In this document: piece by piece, positions 15,236 through 22,598 of the stretch
Layout of the letters: each line of letters begins with the position of its first letter
Position numbering within the stretch: position 1 is the first letter of the stretch
Assembly (NCBI GenBank): GCA_900550635.1
Contig: URSZ01000025.1
Coordinates: 1-22,598 of the forward strand
From: an uncultured Prevotella sp.
GTDB taxonomy: Bacteria; Bacteroidota; Bacteroidia; Bacteroidales; Bacteroidaceae
DNA: 22,598 nt
Direction: 5' to 3'
Position numbers and translations under genes: made by a program
The notes under the pieces: model-generated
The model's database searches: none
Told to the model about the DNA's origin: nothing
Seen by the model: the letters and a program-made list of their open reading frames with translations, nothing else

Positions 15236-16470
15236 TGGCAACAACCGAGAATTTCAAACCGGCAACCGTCGAAGAAGCCATAGAAGACTTCCGCGAAGGA
15301 AAGTTCGTAATCGTAGTCGACGACCCAGACCGGGAAAACGAAGGAGACCTCATAACGGCGGCAGAACTCATTACCGAAGAAAAAGTAAACTTCATGCTCA
15401 GCAACGGAAGGGGAGTTCTGTGCGCACCGATAACAATAAGCCGCTGCAACGAGCTTAAACTGCCCCACCAGGTGGACGACAACACCAGCCTTCTCGGAAC
15501 GCCGTTCACAGTAACGGTCGACAAACTCGAAGGCTGCACCACCGGAGTAAGCGCACACGACCGCGCCGAAACGATAAAGGCACTTGCCGACCCGGAGTCC
15601 ACACCACAGACGTTCGGCAAGCCGGGACACATCTGCCCCCTCTATGCTCAGGACAACGGAGTGCTACGCCGCGCCGGGCACACCGAAGCTGCCATCGACC
15701 TTACCCGCCTTGCCGGGTTGCGTCCTGCCGCTGCCTTGATAGAAATACTGAACGAGGACGGCACAATGGCACGTATGCCCCAACTTATCGAAAAAGCAAA
15801 GGAATGGGGACTGAAAATACTAACCATAAGCGACCTTATAGCTTACCGTCTGAAAGCCGACCTGCTGGTTGAAAAAGGAGACGAGGTCGACATGCCTACA
15901 AATTACGGGCACTTCCGCCTTATTCCTTTCAAGCAAAAAAATACGGGGAAAGAACACATAGCCCTGATAAAAGGTACATGGAAAGAAGACGAGCCGGTGC
16001 TTGTGCGCGTTCACTCATCCTGCGCCACAGGCGACATTTTCGGCAGCCTTCGCTGCGACTGCGGCGAACAGTTGCACCGTTCAATGCAGCAAATCGAGAA
16101 AGCAGGCAAGGGCGTAGTGCTGTACCTCAACCAGGAAGGCCGAGGAATAGGACTAATGGCCAAGATAGCTGCCTACAAACTGCAAGAAGAAGGATACGAC
16201 ACCGTAGACGCCAACATACACCTCGGCTACGACCCCGACGAGCGCGACTACGGCGTTGGTGCACAAATTCTGCGCGAGATAGGCGTGCGCAAAATGCGCC
16301 TTCTTACCAACAACCCTGTGAAAAGGGTCGGGCTCGAGGCATACGGGCTCGAAATAACCGAAAACGTGCCCATCGAGGTAACTCCAAACAAATACAACGA
16401 GCGTTACCTGCACACCAAAAAGGAAAGAATGGGGCACACCCTGCATTTCGACAATAACAAACAAAAATAA
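15235..16470 (+). CDS. ribBA: Bifunctional 3,4-DHBP synthase / GTP cyclohydrolase II
   Basis: The 411-residue fusion catalyses the two committed entry steps of riboflavin synthesis: GTP to diaminohydroxyribosylamino-pyrimidinone phosphate, and ribulose 5-phosphate to 3,4-dihydroxy-2-butanone 4-phosphate. The N-terminal RibB half has DDPDRENEGDL (29-39), TGVSAHDRAETI and AGHTEAAIDLTRLAGL. The C-terminal RibA half has zinc ligands Cys263, Cys274 and Cys276 in SSCATGDIFGSLRCDCG, then NQEGRGIGL and the GTP-binding DERDYGVGAQIL. Both active sites look complete. It is translationally linked to the upstream permease and 8 bp from the next gene. No FMN riboswitch is visible upstream. Confidence 0.95.
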   Translation: MATTENFKPATVEEAIEDFREGKFVIVVDDPDRENEGDLITAAELITEEKVNFMLSNGRGVLCAPITISRCNELKLPHQVDDNTSLLGTPFTVTVDKLEGCTTGVSAHDRAETIKALADPESTPQTFGKPGHICPLYAQDNGVLRRAGHTEAAIDLTRLAGLRPAAALIEILNEDGTMARMPQLIEKAKEWGLKILTISDLIAYRLKADLLVEKGDEVDMPTNYGHFRLIPFKQKNTGKEHIALIKGTWKEDEPVLVRVHSSCATGDIFGSLRCDCGEQLHRSMQQIEKAGKGVVLYLNQEGRGIGLMAKIAAYKLQEEGYDTVDANIHLGYDPDERDYGVGAQILREIGVRKMRLLTNNPVKRVGLEAYGLEITENVPIEVTPNKYNERYLHTKKERMGHTLHFDNNKQK

Positions 16471-16478
16471 ACATCATC

Positions 16479-17192
16479 ATGAGAAACGAAATCGAATTTC
16501 AAAACCAAGTAATTCAAAGTGTAAATACCGCTTACCGCACCCTTATGGGCAAGGTTTACCTTTGGATGACCCTTGCACTTGCCGTTACCGGCCTCACATC
16601 GCTTTACGTAGCTTCAAGCCCGGGCCTGGTACAGTCTATCTTCGCTTCGCGCGGCACATTCTGGCTCCTTGTAATAGCCGAGCTCGCACTCGTGTTCATA
16701 CTCTCTGCACGAATAATGAAGATGTCGTTCTCGACTGCCGGAATTATGTTTGCGCTATATTCCGTGCTCAACGGCGTTACGATGTCGTTCATATTCATTG
16801 CCTATACGTCAACATCCATCGCAACGGCGTTTTTCGTAACAGCCGGAATGTTCGCAGCCATGTCGTTCATAGGTTTCGTAACCAAGAAAGACCTCAGTTC
16901 TTTCGGCTCATTCTTCACCATGGCGCTCATCGGGCTCATCATAGCTTCGGTTGTGAACATTTTCCTCAACAGCAGCGTGATGTATTGGATTATCACCTAC
17001 GTGGGCGTACTGCTGTTCGTTGGGCTTACGGCTTACGACACGCAGAAAATCAAACAAATGCTCATCGAATACGGTGACGAAGTAAACGACAGCACGCAAA
17101 AGCTGGCGCTCATCGGCAGCCTTTCGCTGTATCTCGACTTCATAAACCTGTTCCTCTACATTCTGCGTCTGTTCGGCAACAACAAAGAATAA
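16479..17192 (+). CDS. Bax inhibitor-1/YccA family membrane protein
   Basis: The 237-residue protein has seven hydrophobic segments starting at YLWMTLALAVTGLTSLYVAS (about 28) and ending at LALIGSLSLYLDFINLFLYI. The family signature GLTAYDTQKIKQM lies between the last two segments, with nearby acidic residues matching the conserved Asp pair of BI-1 proteins. Bacterial members act as pH-sensitive calcium leak channels or interact with membrane protease FtsH; the role here is unknown. The N-terminus of about 20 polar residues is cytosolic. It is the third gene of the run, 8 bp after ribBA and 28 bp before the aminotransferase. Confidence 0.9.
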   Translation: MRNEIEFQNQVIQSVNTAYRTLMGKVYLWMTLALAVTGLTSLYVASSPGLVQSIFASRGTFWLLVIAELALVFILSARIMKMSFSTAGIMFALYSVLNGVTMSFIFIAYTSTSIATAFFVTAGMFAAMSFIGFVTKKDLSSFGSFFTMALIGLIIASVVNIFLNSSVMYWIITYVGVLLFVGLTAYDTQKIKQMLIEYGDEVNDSTQKLALIGSLSLYLDFINLFLYILRLFGNNKE

Positions 17193-17220
17193 AAAACAAA
17201 CAAGATAAAAAACTACAATC

Positions 17221-18414
17221 ATGAATGAACTGTCTGCACGTCTGAACCGCCTTGCCCCATCGGCCACACTGGCCATGTCGCAAAAGAGCAGTGAACTTAA
17301 GGCACAAGGTGTCGACGTAATAAACCTAAGTGTAGGAGAGCCTGACTTCAATACTCCCGAAAACATAAAGAAAGCAGCCATAAAGGCAGTCAACGACAAT
17401 TTCTCCCACTATTCCCCCGTGCCGGGCTACCCCGTGCTGCGCGAAGCCATAGCCGGAAAACTCAAGCGCGAGAACGGCCTTGAATACGCCACATCGCAAA
17501 TATTATGCTCCAACGGTGCAAAACAAAGTGTCTGCAACGTCATAATGTCTATCATTCAGGCAGGCGACGAAGTCATAATCCCCGCACCATATTGGGTTAG
17601 CTATCCTCAGATGGTAAAACTTGCCGAAGGCGAACCCGTATGCGTAAGCGCCGGCATAGAGCAGGACTTCAAAATCACCCCGGCCCAGCTCGAAGCTGCC
17701 ATAACGCCGCATACGCGCGCCCTGATAATCTGCTCGCCGTCCAACCCCACCGGTTCGATATATTCGCGCGCCGAGCTTGAAGCCCTGGCCGAAGTGCTGA
17801 AGAAGCACGAGCGCATAATCGTACTGTCCGACGAGATTTACGAACACATCAACTACGTGGGCGAACACGCAAGCATGGCACAGGTAGATGGAATGAAAGA
17901 GCGCACCGTAATAATCAACGGCGTGTCGAAAGCCTACGCCATGACCGGCTGGAGAATTGGTTTCATAGCCGGGCCGGAGTGGATAGTAAAGGCATGCAAC
18001 AAGCTGCAGGGACAATACACAAGCGGCCCGTGCTCGGTAAGCCAGATTGCGGCAGCCGAAGCCTTTGCCGGCGACCAGACATGCGTCGAGCAAATGCGCC
18101 AGGCATTCGAAAAGCGCAAGGACCTTATTGTAGGACTTATGAAAGACATTCCGGGAATCGAAGTAAACGACCCGCACGGAGCATTCTACGTATTCCCCAA
18201 ATGTGATTCCTATTTCGGCAAACGCGACGGCGACAAGGTTATCAACAACGACAACGACCTGGCGCTCTACCTGCTCGAAACGGGACACGTGGCCACGGTA
18301 TGCGGCACGGCGTTCGGCGCTCCCGGATACCTGCGCATGAGCTATGCAACAAGCGACGACAACATACGCGAGGCAATGAAGCGCATAAAGGAAACGCTTG
18401 CACGCCTTAAATAA
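17221..18414 (+). CDS. aspC: PLP-dependent class I aminotransferase, aspartate aminotransferase-like
   Basis: The 397-residue cytoplasmic enzyme is a fold-type I, class I/II aminotransferase. The PLP Schiff-base lysine is Lys237 in VSKAYAMTGWRIGF. SNPTG (174-178) and SDEIYEH (203-209) bind the cofactor, and FRMSYA-like LRMSYATS near the C-terminus holds the carboxylate-binding Arg. The N-terminal SVGEPDF and HYSPVPGYPVLREAIA suit the aspartate/prephenate aminotransferase (I-gamma-like) group, so aspartate-oxaloacetate exchange is most likely; alanine or aromatic substrates are possible. It ends the (+) run and is followed by a terminator. The gene symbol is by analogy. Confidence 0.85.
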   Translation: MNELSARLNRLAPSATLAMSQKSSELKAQGVDVINLSVGEPDFNTPENIKKAAIKAVNDNFSHYSPVPGYPVLREAIAGKLKRENGLEYATSQILCSNGAKQSVCNVIMSIIQAGDEVIIPAPYWVSYPQMVKLAEGEPVCVSAGIEQDFKITPAQLEAAITPHTRALIICSPSNPTGSIYSRAELEALAEVLKKHERIIVLSDEIYEHINYVGEHASMAQVDGMKERTVIINGVSKAYAMTGWRIGFIAGPEWIVKACNKLQGQYTSGPCSVSQIAAAEAFAGDQTCVEQMRQAFEKRKDLIVGLMKDIPGIEVNDPHGAFYVFPKCDSYFGKRDGDKVINNDNDLALYLLETGHVATVCGTAFGAPGYLRMSYATSDDNIREAMKRIKETLARLK

Positions 18415-18444
18415 TACAGCCCGACAACCGAAGGGCAAACCTTG

Positions 18445-18480
18445 AAATCCCCGGCTCAATTCAAGTGCCGGGGATTTTTT
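18445..18480 (+). terminator. Terminator of the lptG-to-aminotransferase run
   Basis: AAATCCCCGGC (18445-18455) pairs perfectly with GCCGGGGATTT (18467-18477) around an 11-nt loop, and a T run follows. Confidence 0.92.
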
Positions 18481-18494
18481 CGTTCCCTATCTTC

Positions 18495-18682
18495 AACCCA
18501 AATCGGTCGTCAGGCTTCGTCAAATTGCGTGCTTATGCCCGGCAGATAGCTTTACGCCCGGCTTCGCCGTAGCCCGCTACGCCTAAGCCGGACGGGAATA
18601 CAGAAGACGGCAGAAGTGCGTAAGTTGGCGAAGGAATCGCACTCGACATTACTGCTTAATTACCTAATGACCGTTTTGGGTT
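18495..18682. repeat. Structured intergenic element B, about 188 bp
   Basis: Terminal arms AACCCAAATCGGTC (18495-18508) and GACCGTTTTGGGTT (18669-18682) pair at 13 of 14 positions. Inside, 18558-18573 and 18576-18591 form a GC-rich hairpin (CCGGCTT/AAGCCGG and CGTAGC/GCTACG) with a three-base mismatch, and AGTGCG/CGCACT forms another stem. The right end shares a 17-nt module with element A. No reading frame of note is present. It fills much of the 529-bp gap between the aminotransferase and asnB. Confidence 0.6.
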
Positions 18683-18713
18683 AAACCGTCCAAGGAAAGG
18701 CTGCGGAACGAGT

Positions 18714-18760
18714 CTGAAAATGTCTGTTTTCTCAGCCTGGAAATCATCGCTCATTTTCAG
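18714..18760. repeat. Short inverted repeat
   Basis: CTGAAAATG (18714-18722) and CATTTTCAG (18752-18760) form a perfect 9-bp inverted repeat around 29 nt. It lies between element B and repeat copy 4; the function is unknown. Confidence 0.4.
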
Positions 18761-18774
18761 CAAGTTACAAACAG

Positions 18775-18854
18775 GTCGGAGAAAATAAAAAATACAAGGC
18801 ACATATTTTAAAATATGTGCCTTGTATTTTGAAATAGGTCGGACCTATTTTTGC
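18775..18854 (-). repeat. Dispersed three-unit palindromic element, copy 4 (inverted)
   Basis: This copy runs opposite to the other four. Read on the minus strand it has the edge GCAAAAAT, a unit with core GTCCGAC, two alternative-core units (CAAGGCAC and GTGCCTTG) and the T-rich tail to CTCCGAC. The two alternative-core units face each other and form a perfect 42-bp palindrome (18789-18830). The plus-strand edge reads TATTTTTG (18846-18853), an exact TAnnTTTG. Confidence 0.87.
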
Positions 18855-18875
18855 GGGGGTCTCAAAATTTTACAC

Positions 18876-18915
18876 AAAAAAGCCGCACTTTCGGCTTTCT
18901 TGCCCGTGCGGCTTT
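18876..18915 (-). terminator. Terminator of asnB
   Basis: On the minus strand AAAGCCGCAC (18915-18906) pairs with GTGCGGCTTT (18888-18879) around a 17-nt loop, and T then GTGTA follows. It lies 28 nt after the asnB stop. Confidence 0.85.
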
Positions 18916-18943
18916 GCGAGAATACCGTCCGGCCGGGAAAAGG

Positions 18944-20632
18944 TTATTTATATGCGTCCTCATGCACGTCCTTCACGGCACGGCCGCTCGGCTCGTTCAT
19001 GTTTTTGAAGGAATCGTCCCACGCAAGGGCCTCTGCCGTGGAGCAAGCCACGCTCGGAACGCTCGGCACGGTGCGGGCAGCGCTCTCGCTCGGGAAATAC
19101 GACTCGAAGATAGAGCGGTAATAATACTCTTCCTTGTTGCGCGGCGGGTTTACGGGGAAACGTTCGGCGGCTGCGGCCATTTGTTCGTCGCTCACGGCTT
19201 GTGCCGTTATTTCTTTCAGCGTATCTATCCAGCTGTACCCCACCCCGTCGCTGAACTTTTCCTTTTGCCTCCATGCCACGCTTTCGGGCAGCATGTCGGC
19301 AAAGGCCTCGCGCAGCACTTTTTTCTCAATCGTCGTTCCGGGGCACATTTTCAGCGCAGGGTCTATGGTCATGGCCACGTCGAGGAACTCCTTGTCGAGG
19401 AAAGGCACGCGCCCCTCCACTCCCCAGGCGGCGAGCGACTTGTTTGCCCGCAGGCAGTCGTAAAGGTTCAGCTTCGAGAGTTTGCGCACGGTTTCCTTGT
19501 GGAATTCCTCGGGCGACGGGGCTTTGTGGAAGTACAGGTAGCCGCCGAACACCTCGTCGGCCCCTTCGCCGCTGAGCACCATTTTTATCCCCATGCTCTT
19601 TATAACACGCGCCAACATGTACATCGGCGTCGAAGCCCGCACGGTCGTCACGTCGTAAGTCTCGATGTAATATATCACGTCCCTTATTGCGTCGAGCCCT
19701 TCCTGTATGGTGTAGTTTATTTCGTGGTGCACAGTGCCTATGTAATCGGCCACTTCGCGGGCTTTCTTCAAATCGGGCGCACCTTTCAGACCTATGGCAA
19801 ACGAATGCAGCTGCGGATACCAGGCTTCGGTCTTGCCCTCGTTCTCAATACGGCGCGGGGCGTATTTCTTTGCCACGGCCGATATAATCGAACTGTCCAA
19901 CCCGCCCGAGAGCAGCACACCGTATGGAACATCGCTCATAAGCTGCCGCCTCACCGCCTGCTCAAGGCTGTAGCGGAGCAACTGCGCAGGAGAATCGCCG
20001 AGCCGCGCACTGCTTTTGCCCGAACGGCTTGCGTCAGCTTCCTGCCAGTCGCGCCTGTACCACTTCGTTATTTTCCCCTCGCGGCTGTGGTAATAATGTC
20101 CCGGCGGAAAAACCTCGTAATATTCGCAAAAACCTTCGAGCGCCTTCAGTTCGCTGGCACAATAAACCACTCCGTCGCTGTCGTAACCGATATACAGGGG
20201 GATTACGCCTATCGGGTCGCGCGCAATGAAGAATTCGTCGCGCTCCTCGTCGTAAATGGCAAAAGCGAAAATGCCGCTTAAATCCTCGAGAAACCCTATA
20301 CCTTTGTCGCGGTAAAGGGCAAGGATAACCTCGCAGTCGCTACCGGTTTGAAAGCGGTAGGAATCCTTGTAACGGGCGCGGATGTCGCGGTGGTTGTAAA
20401 TCTCGCCGTTCACGGCAAGCACAATCCTGCGGTCGGGCGAGTAGAGCGGCTGTTTTCCGCTCAATGGGTCGACTATCGAAAGGCGTTCGTGGGCAAGTAT
20501 TGCCGAGCCGCCGCAATACACCCCGCTCCAGTCTGGCCCGCGGTGGCGTATGCGTTTTGCCATGGCAAGAGCTTTGTCGCGCCAGGCAGGCGTTTGTTTC
20601 TTTATGTTGAAGATACAGGCTATTCCACACAT
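18944..20632 (-). CDS. asnB: Asparagine synthase (glutamine-hydrolysing), class B
   Basis: The 562-residue enzyme makes asparagine from aspartate, glutamine and ATP. It starts MCGIACIF, so Cys2 becomes the N-terminal nucleophile of the glutaminase domain after Met removal; HERLSIVD (48-55) and NGEIYNH (75-81) bind glutamine. The synthetase domain has the PP-loop SGGLDSS (242-248), then LSGEGADEVFGGYLYFHKAP and WGVEGRVPFLDKEFLDVAM. Length and motif order match AsnB, and the start is fixed by Cys2. It lies 65 bp downstream of gltD on the same strand, so glutamate synthase and asparagine synthase are probably co-expressed. The last 25 or so residues are divergent, as is common in this family. 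Confidence 0.95.
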   Translation of the reverse strand: MCGIACIFNIKKQTPAWRDKALAMAKRIRHRGPDWSGVYCGGSAILAHERLSIVDPLSGKQPLYSPDRRIVLAVNGEIYNHRDIRARYKDSYRFQTGSDCEVILALYRDKGIGFLEDLSGIFAFAIYDEERDEFFIARDPIGVIPLYIGYDSDGVVYCASELKALEGFCEYYEVFPPGHYYHSREGKITKWYRRDWQEADASRSGKSSARLGDSPAQLLRYSLEQAVRRQLMSDVPYGVLLSGGLDSSIISAVAKKYAPRRIENEGKTEAWYPQLHSFAIGLKGAPDLKKAREVADYIGTVHHEINYTIQEGLDAIRDVIYYIETYDVTTVRASTPMYMLARVIKSMGIKMVLSGEGADEVFGGYLYFHKAPSPEEFHKETVRKLSKLNLYDCLRANKSLAAWGVEGRVPFLDKEFLDVAMTIDPALKMCPGTTIEKKVLREAFADMLPESVAWRQKEKFSDGVGYSWIDTLKEITAQAVSDEQMAAAAERFPVNPPRNKEEYYYRSIFESYFPSESAARTVPSVPSVACSTAEALAWDDSFKNMNEPSGRAVKDVHEDAYK

Positions 20633-20697
20633 GGTTGAATATTTTTTTACTGTTAATGATATATGCTGTTGCCCTAAGATTTGCGGGCTGTGCCGCG

Positions 20698-22044
20698 TCA
20701 GTGCTGTTTTTTCAGGAAACCGTCGATTTGCATTGCGGCTTTGCGCCCGCTGTCGATACAACGCACCACGAGGCTCGGACCTGTGGCCGCGTCGCCCGCG
20801 ATGAATGCGTTTTCGGGCAGTTGCGGGAGTTCGGGTTTCAGGAATCCCATGGCCAGCAGCACGAGTTCGGCCTTTATTACCTCTTTTTTCCCGGTGGGGC
20901 ACATTTGCGGACGGCCGCCGGAGGGATTGGGTTTCCATTCCACTTCTTCTACTTCCACTCCGCACACGCGGCCGTCATTGCCGATAAAGCGCGTGGACGA
21001 CAGGCTCCAGCGGCGCACGCACCCTTCCTCGTGGCTGCTGCTTGTCTTTAGCACAACGGGCCACTGCGGCCACGGGGTGGCGGGGTTATGTCCCACGGGC
21101 GGCTTGGGCATAATCTCTATCTGCGTCACGCTTGCCGCCCCCTGGCGGTGACTTGTGCCGATGCAGTCGCTGCCTGTGTCGCCGCCGCCTATTACAAGCA
21201 CGTTCTTGCCACGTGCCGAAATACGTTCGTCTTCGCCAAAGGCTTGTCCGGCCAAAATGCGGTTTTGCTGCGCGAGCATTTCCATTGCGAAGTGTATGCC
21301 TTTCAACCCGCGTCCTTCGATTTTCAGGTCGCGCGCCTGCGGTGTGCCTATGCACACGCAGTATGCGTCGAATCCCTGCGGCAGGTTGGTGAGGTCGACT
21401 TCGGACGAGGTTTTGAAACTTATGCCTTCGGCACGCATTACGTCAAGACGGCGGTCTATGATTGGCTTATGCAGTTTGAAATTCGGTATTCCGAACCTCA
21501 GCAACCCTCCTATGTATTCCTGCTTTTCGAATACGGTAACGTCGTATCCCATGCTGTTCAACCGGTTTGCGGCGGCCAGCCCGGCGGGGCCCGACCCTAT
21601 TACGGCCACCTTCATTCCGTTGCGCGCATAATTGTGCGGCTGCACGTATCCCTCGCGAAAGGCTGCCTCGGCTATGGCGGCTTCGTTTTCGCGTATCGTT
21701 ACGGGAGCGTCCATGCTCAGTTTGAGCACGCAACTCTTCTCGCACAGTGCGGGACACACGCGCCCCGTGAACTCGGGAAAGTCGTTTGTTTCGGTGAGTA
21801 TCTCGTAGGCCTCGCGCCACTTGCCGCGGAAGAGCGCGTCCTGGAATTCGGGCGGGCGGTTGCCCAGAGGGCACGCCCAGTGGCAGAAAGGCACGCCGCA
21901 GTCCATGCAGCGCGAAGCCTGGAGCTTGCGCTCGCCCGTGTTGAGGGTCTGTTCCACTTCGCCAAAGTCGGCAATGCGGTCGTGAACAGGCCTGTATCCC
22001 GCCTCCTGGCGGGGTATGGTCAAAAATGCTTTAGGATTTCCCAT
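20698..22044 (-). CDS. gltD: Glutamate synthase small subunit
   Basis: The 448-residue beta subunit of NADPH-dependent glutamate synthase passes electrons from NADPH through FAD and iron-sulfur clusters to the large subunit, which makes two glutamates from glutamine and 2-oxoglutarate. The N-terminal cluster domain has CMDCGVPFCHWACPLGNR (Cys46, 49, 54, 58) and CPALCEKSC (Cys97, 101, 105). The FAD site is IGSGPAGLAAA (149-159), the NADPH site is IGGGDTGSDC (285-294), and the C-terminal FAD contact is FIAGDAATGPSLVV. All are intact. Downstream is asnB. Upstream is gltB across an unusually long 330-bp gap holding repeat copy 5. Confidence 0.96.
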   Translation of the reverse strand: MGNPKAFLTIPRQEAGYRPVHDRIADFGEVEQTLNTGERKLQASRCMDCGVPFCHWACPLGNRPPEFQDALFRGKWREAYEILTETNDFPEFTGRVCPALCEKSCVLKLSMDAPVTIRENEAAIAEAAFREGYVQPHNYARNGMKVAVIGSGPAGLAAANRLNSMGYDVTVFEKQEYIGGLLRFGIPNFKLHKPIIDRRLDVMRAEGISFKTSSEVDLTNLPQGFDAYCVCIGTPQARDLKIEGRGLKGIHFAMEMLAQQNRILAGQAFGEDERISARGKNVLVIGGGDTGSDCIGTSHRQGAASVTQIEIMPKPPVGHNPATPWPQWPVVLKTSSSHEEGCVRRWSLSSTRFIGNDGRVCGVEVEEVEWKPNPSGGRPQMCPTGKKEVIKAELVLLAMGFLKPELPQLPENAFIAGDAATGPSLVVRCIDSGRKAAMQIDGFLKKQH

Positions 22045-22194
22045 ATACTTGTTTTTGTATGCCCGGGCCTCATGGGACCCGTATGTTTTTATGTTCGTTT
22101 TTATATATGTGTGCAGGCGTTGCCGCCGCGCATTTTCCGTGTACCGTTTTTTGTCTGTTTTTCAGGCGCAGTTTTCTGCCGATTTTCAAGGGGC

Positions 22195-22272
22195 GGAAAA
22201 TATGTCTGAGATATTTTAAAATATGTCTGACATATTTCGAAATATGTGCCTTGTATTTTTCATTTGCTCCGA
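22195..22272 (+). repeat. Dispersed three-unit palindromic element, copy 5
   Basis: The left edge is degenerate (CGGAAAATA). Two GTCTGAC-type units and one GTGCCTTG-type unit follow at 21-bp spacing, then TTTTTCATTTGCTCCGA. It sits inside the gltB-gltD gap (22045-22374) of a likely operon. I see no gene or clear promoter in the rest of that gap. Confidence 0.87.
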
Positions 22273-22374
22273 GAGGGGTTTAACCGCCTGAAAATTAGTT
22301 TTCAACTTTCGCAGACAAAAATGTCGTTTTTCACTGCCCGTTTTTGCGCTCCGGGATGTGGGGCGAAACGTATG

Positions 22375-22598
22375 TCAATAGTCGCGCTGCACCTCGGCAA
22401 TTTTTTCCTGCAACTTGCGCATTTGTTCCTCGGCCAGCACTTTCTTGTACTCGATGGGCGTTACCATGATGAATTCGCCGGCATATCGGTTCCAGTCGTC
22501 AAGCATGGTGCGCGCCAGTTCGGAGCCTGTGTATAGGTAGTGCAGCCTTATGAGTTCGTGCAGCTCCTTGCGCGAAGCAGAGTCCTCGAGCAGCGAGA
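22375..22598 (-). CDS. gltB: Glutamate synthase large subunit, C-terminal end (cut by window edge)
   Basis: The minus strand reads from the window edge to TGA at 22377-22375, ending SLLEDSASRKELHELIRLHY, then LYTGSELARTMLDDWNRY and a tail of VTPIEYKKVLAEEQ and RKLQEKIAEVQRDY. The segment HYxYTGSxLAxxxLDxW with a following TPxEYKxVL is the usual C-terminus of GltB, which carries the glutaminase and synthase sites. Only 73 or so residues are visible, so the call leans on gltD directly downstream on the same strand. Confidence 0.85.
   Translation of the reverse strand, partial: SLLEDSASRKELHELIRLHYLYTGSELARTMLDDWNRYAGEFIMVTPIEYKKVLAEEQMRKLQEKIAEVQRDY

Noticed and set aside
17503..18459. 318-codon open frame on the minus strand opposite the aminotransferase
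   Set aside because: Antisense shadow that extends into the terminator of the real gene.
18851..20281. 476-codon open frame on the plus strand opposite asnB
   Set aside because: Antisense shadow of asnB, rich in Arg, His and Gly, and it starts inside the asnB terminator region.
18944..20965. Longer asnB product starting at 20965
   Set aside because: The enzyme requires Cys as the second residue, fixing the start at 20632; the extension overlaps gltD in another frame.
22028..22060. CATAC...GTATG-like leader before gltD resembling the higB start-site palindrome
   Set aside because: The similarity is limited to a short A-rich translation leader and is explained by common ribosome-binding context.
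21088..22209. 373-codon open frame on the plus strand opposite gltD
   Set aside because: Antisense shadow of a fully intact gltD; no recognisable domain.

Overview
The window looks like Bacteroidales (phylum Bacteroidota) DNA. Promoters match the Bacteroidota -33/-7 pattern TTTG-N19-TAnnTTTG, most clearly upstream of rlpA and tRNA-Met. Start codons sit behind A-rich leaders rather than strong Shine-Dalgarno sites. The gene content (upp/pckA pair, lipoprotein nitroreductase, LtaS-like sulfatase, RibBA fusion, gltB-gltD-asnB) is also typical of that order. No phage, insertion sequence, transposase or CRISPR array was recognised.

Layout. 1-3060: the 5' end of upp (-), a divergent promoter region, pckA (+) interrupted by an in-frame TAA at codon 82, and a lipoprotein nitroreductase (+). 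3091-4914: an LtaS/sulfatase-type membrane phosphotransferase (-) whose two halves differ sharply in codon usage. 5293-10048: acyl-CoA ligase, prfB, a 47-residue membrane peptide, a CYTH protein and an RlpA-like protein, all (+). 10194-12645: a PAP2 phosphatase lacking its N-terminus, a structured RNA that resembles 6S RNA, a TlpA-like thioredoxin and a higBA toxin-antitoxin pair, all (-). 12859-12932: tRNA-Met (-). 13181-18414: a compact (+) run of LptF/G permease, ribBA, Bax-inhibitor-1 family protein and PLP aminotransferase. 18944-22598: asnB, gltD and the 3' end of gltB (-), an ammonium-assimilation cluster whose transcription order is gltB, gltD, asnB.

The most unusual feature is a dispersed intergenic element of about 80 bp, present five times between 4976 and 22272. 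Each copy has a GCAAAAAT-like left edge, three palindromic units at an exact 21-bp period, and a T-rich tail ending near TTGCTCC. Read outward, four of the five left edges look like a -7 promoter box, and for two of them a gene starts just downstream. Two other structured intergenic elements (10834-10897 and 18495-18682) share a 17-nt end module.

Two signs bear on the integrity of the left end: the pckA nonsense codon, and an abrupt change of base composition inside the sulfatase gene near 3975. Interspecies recombination or a chimeric assembly would each explain the composition change; the sequence alone cannot tell them apart.
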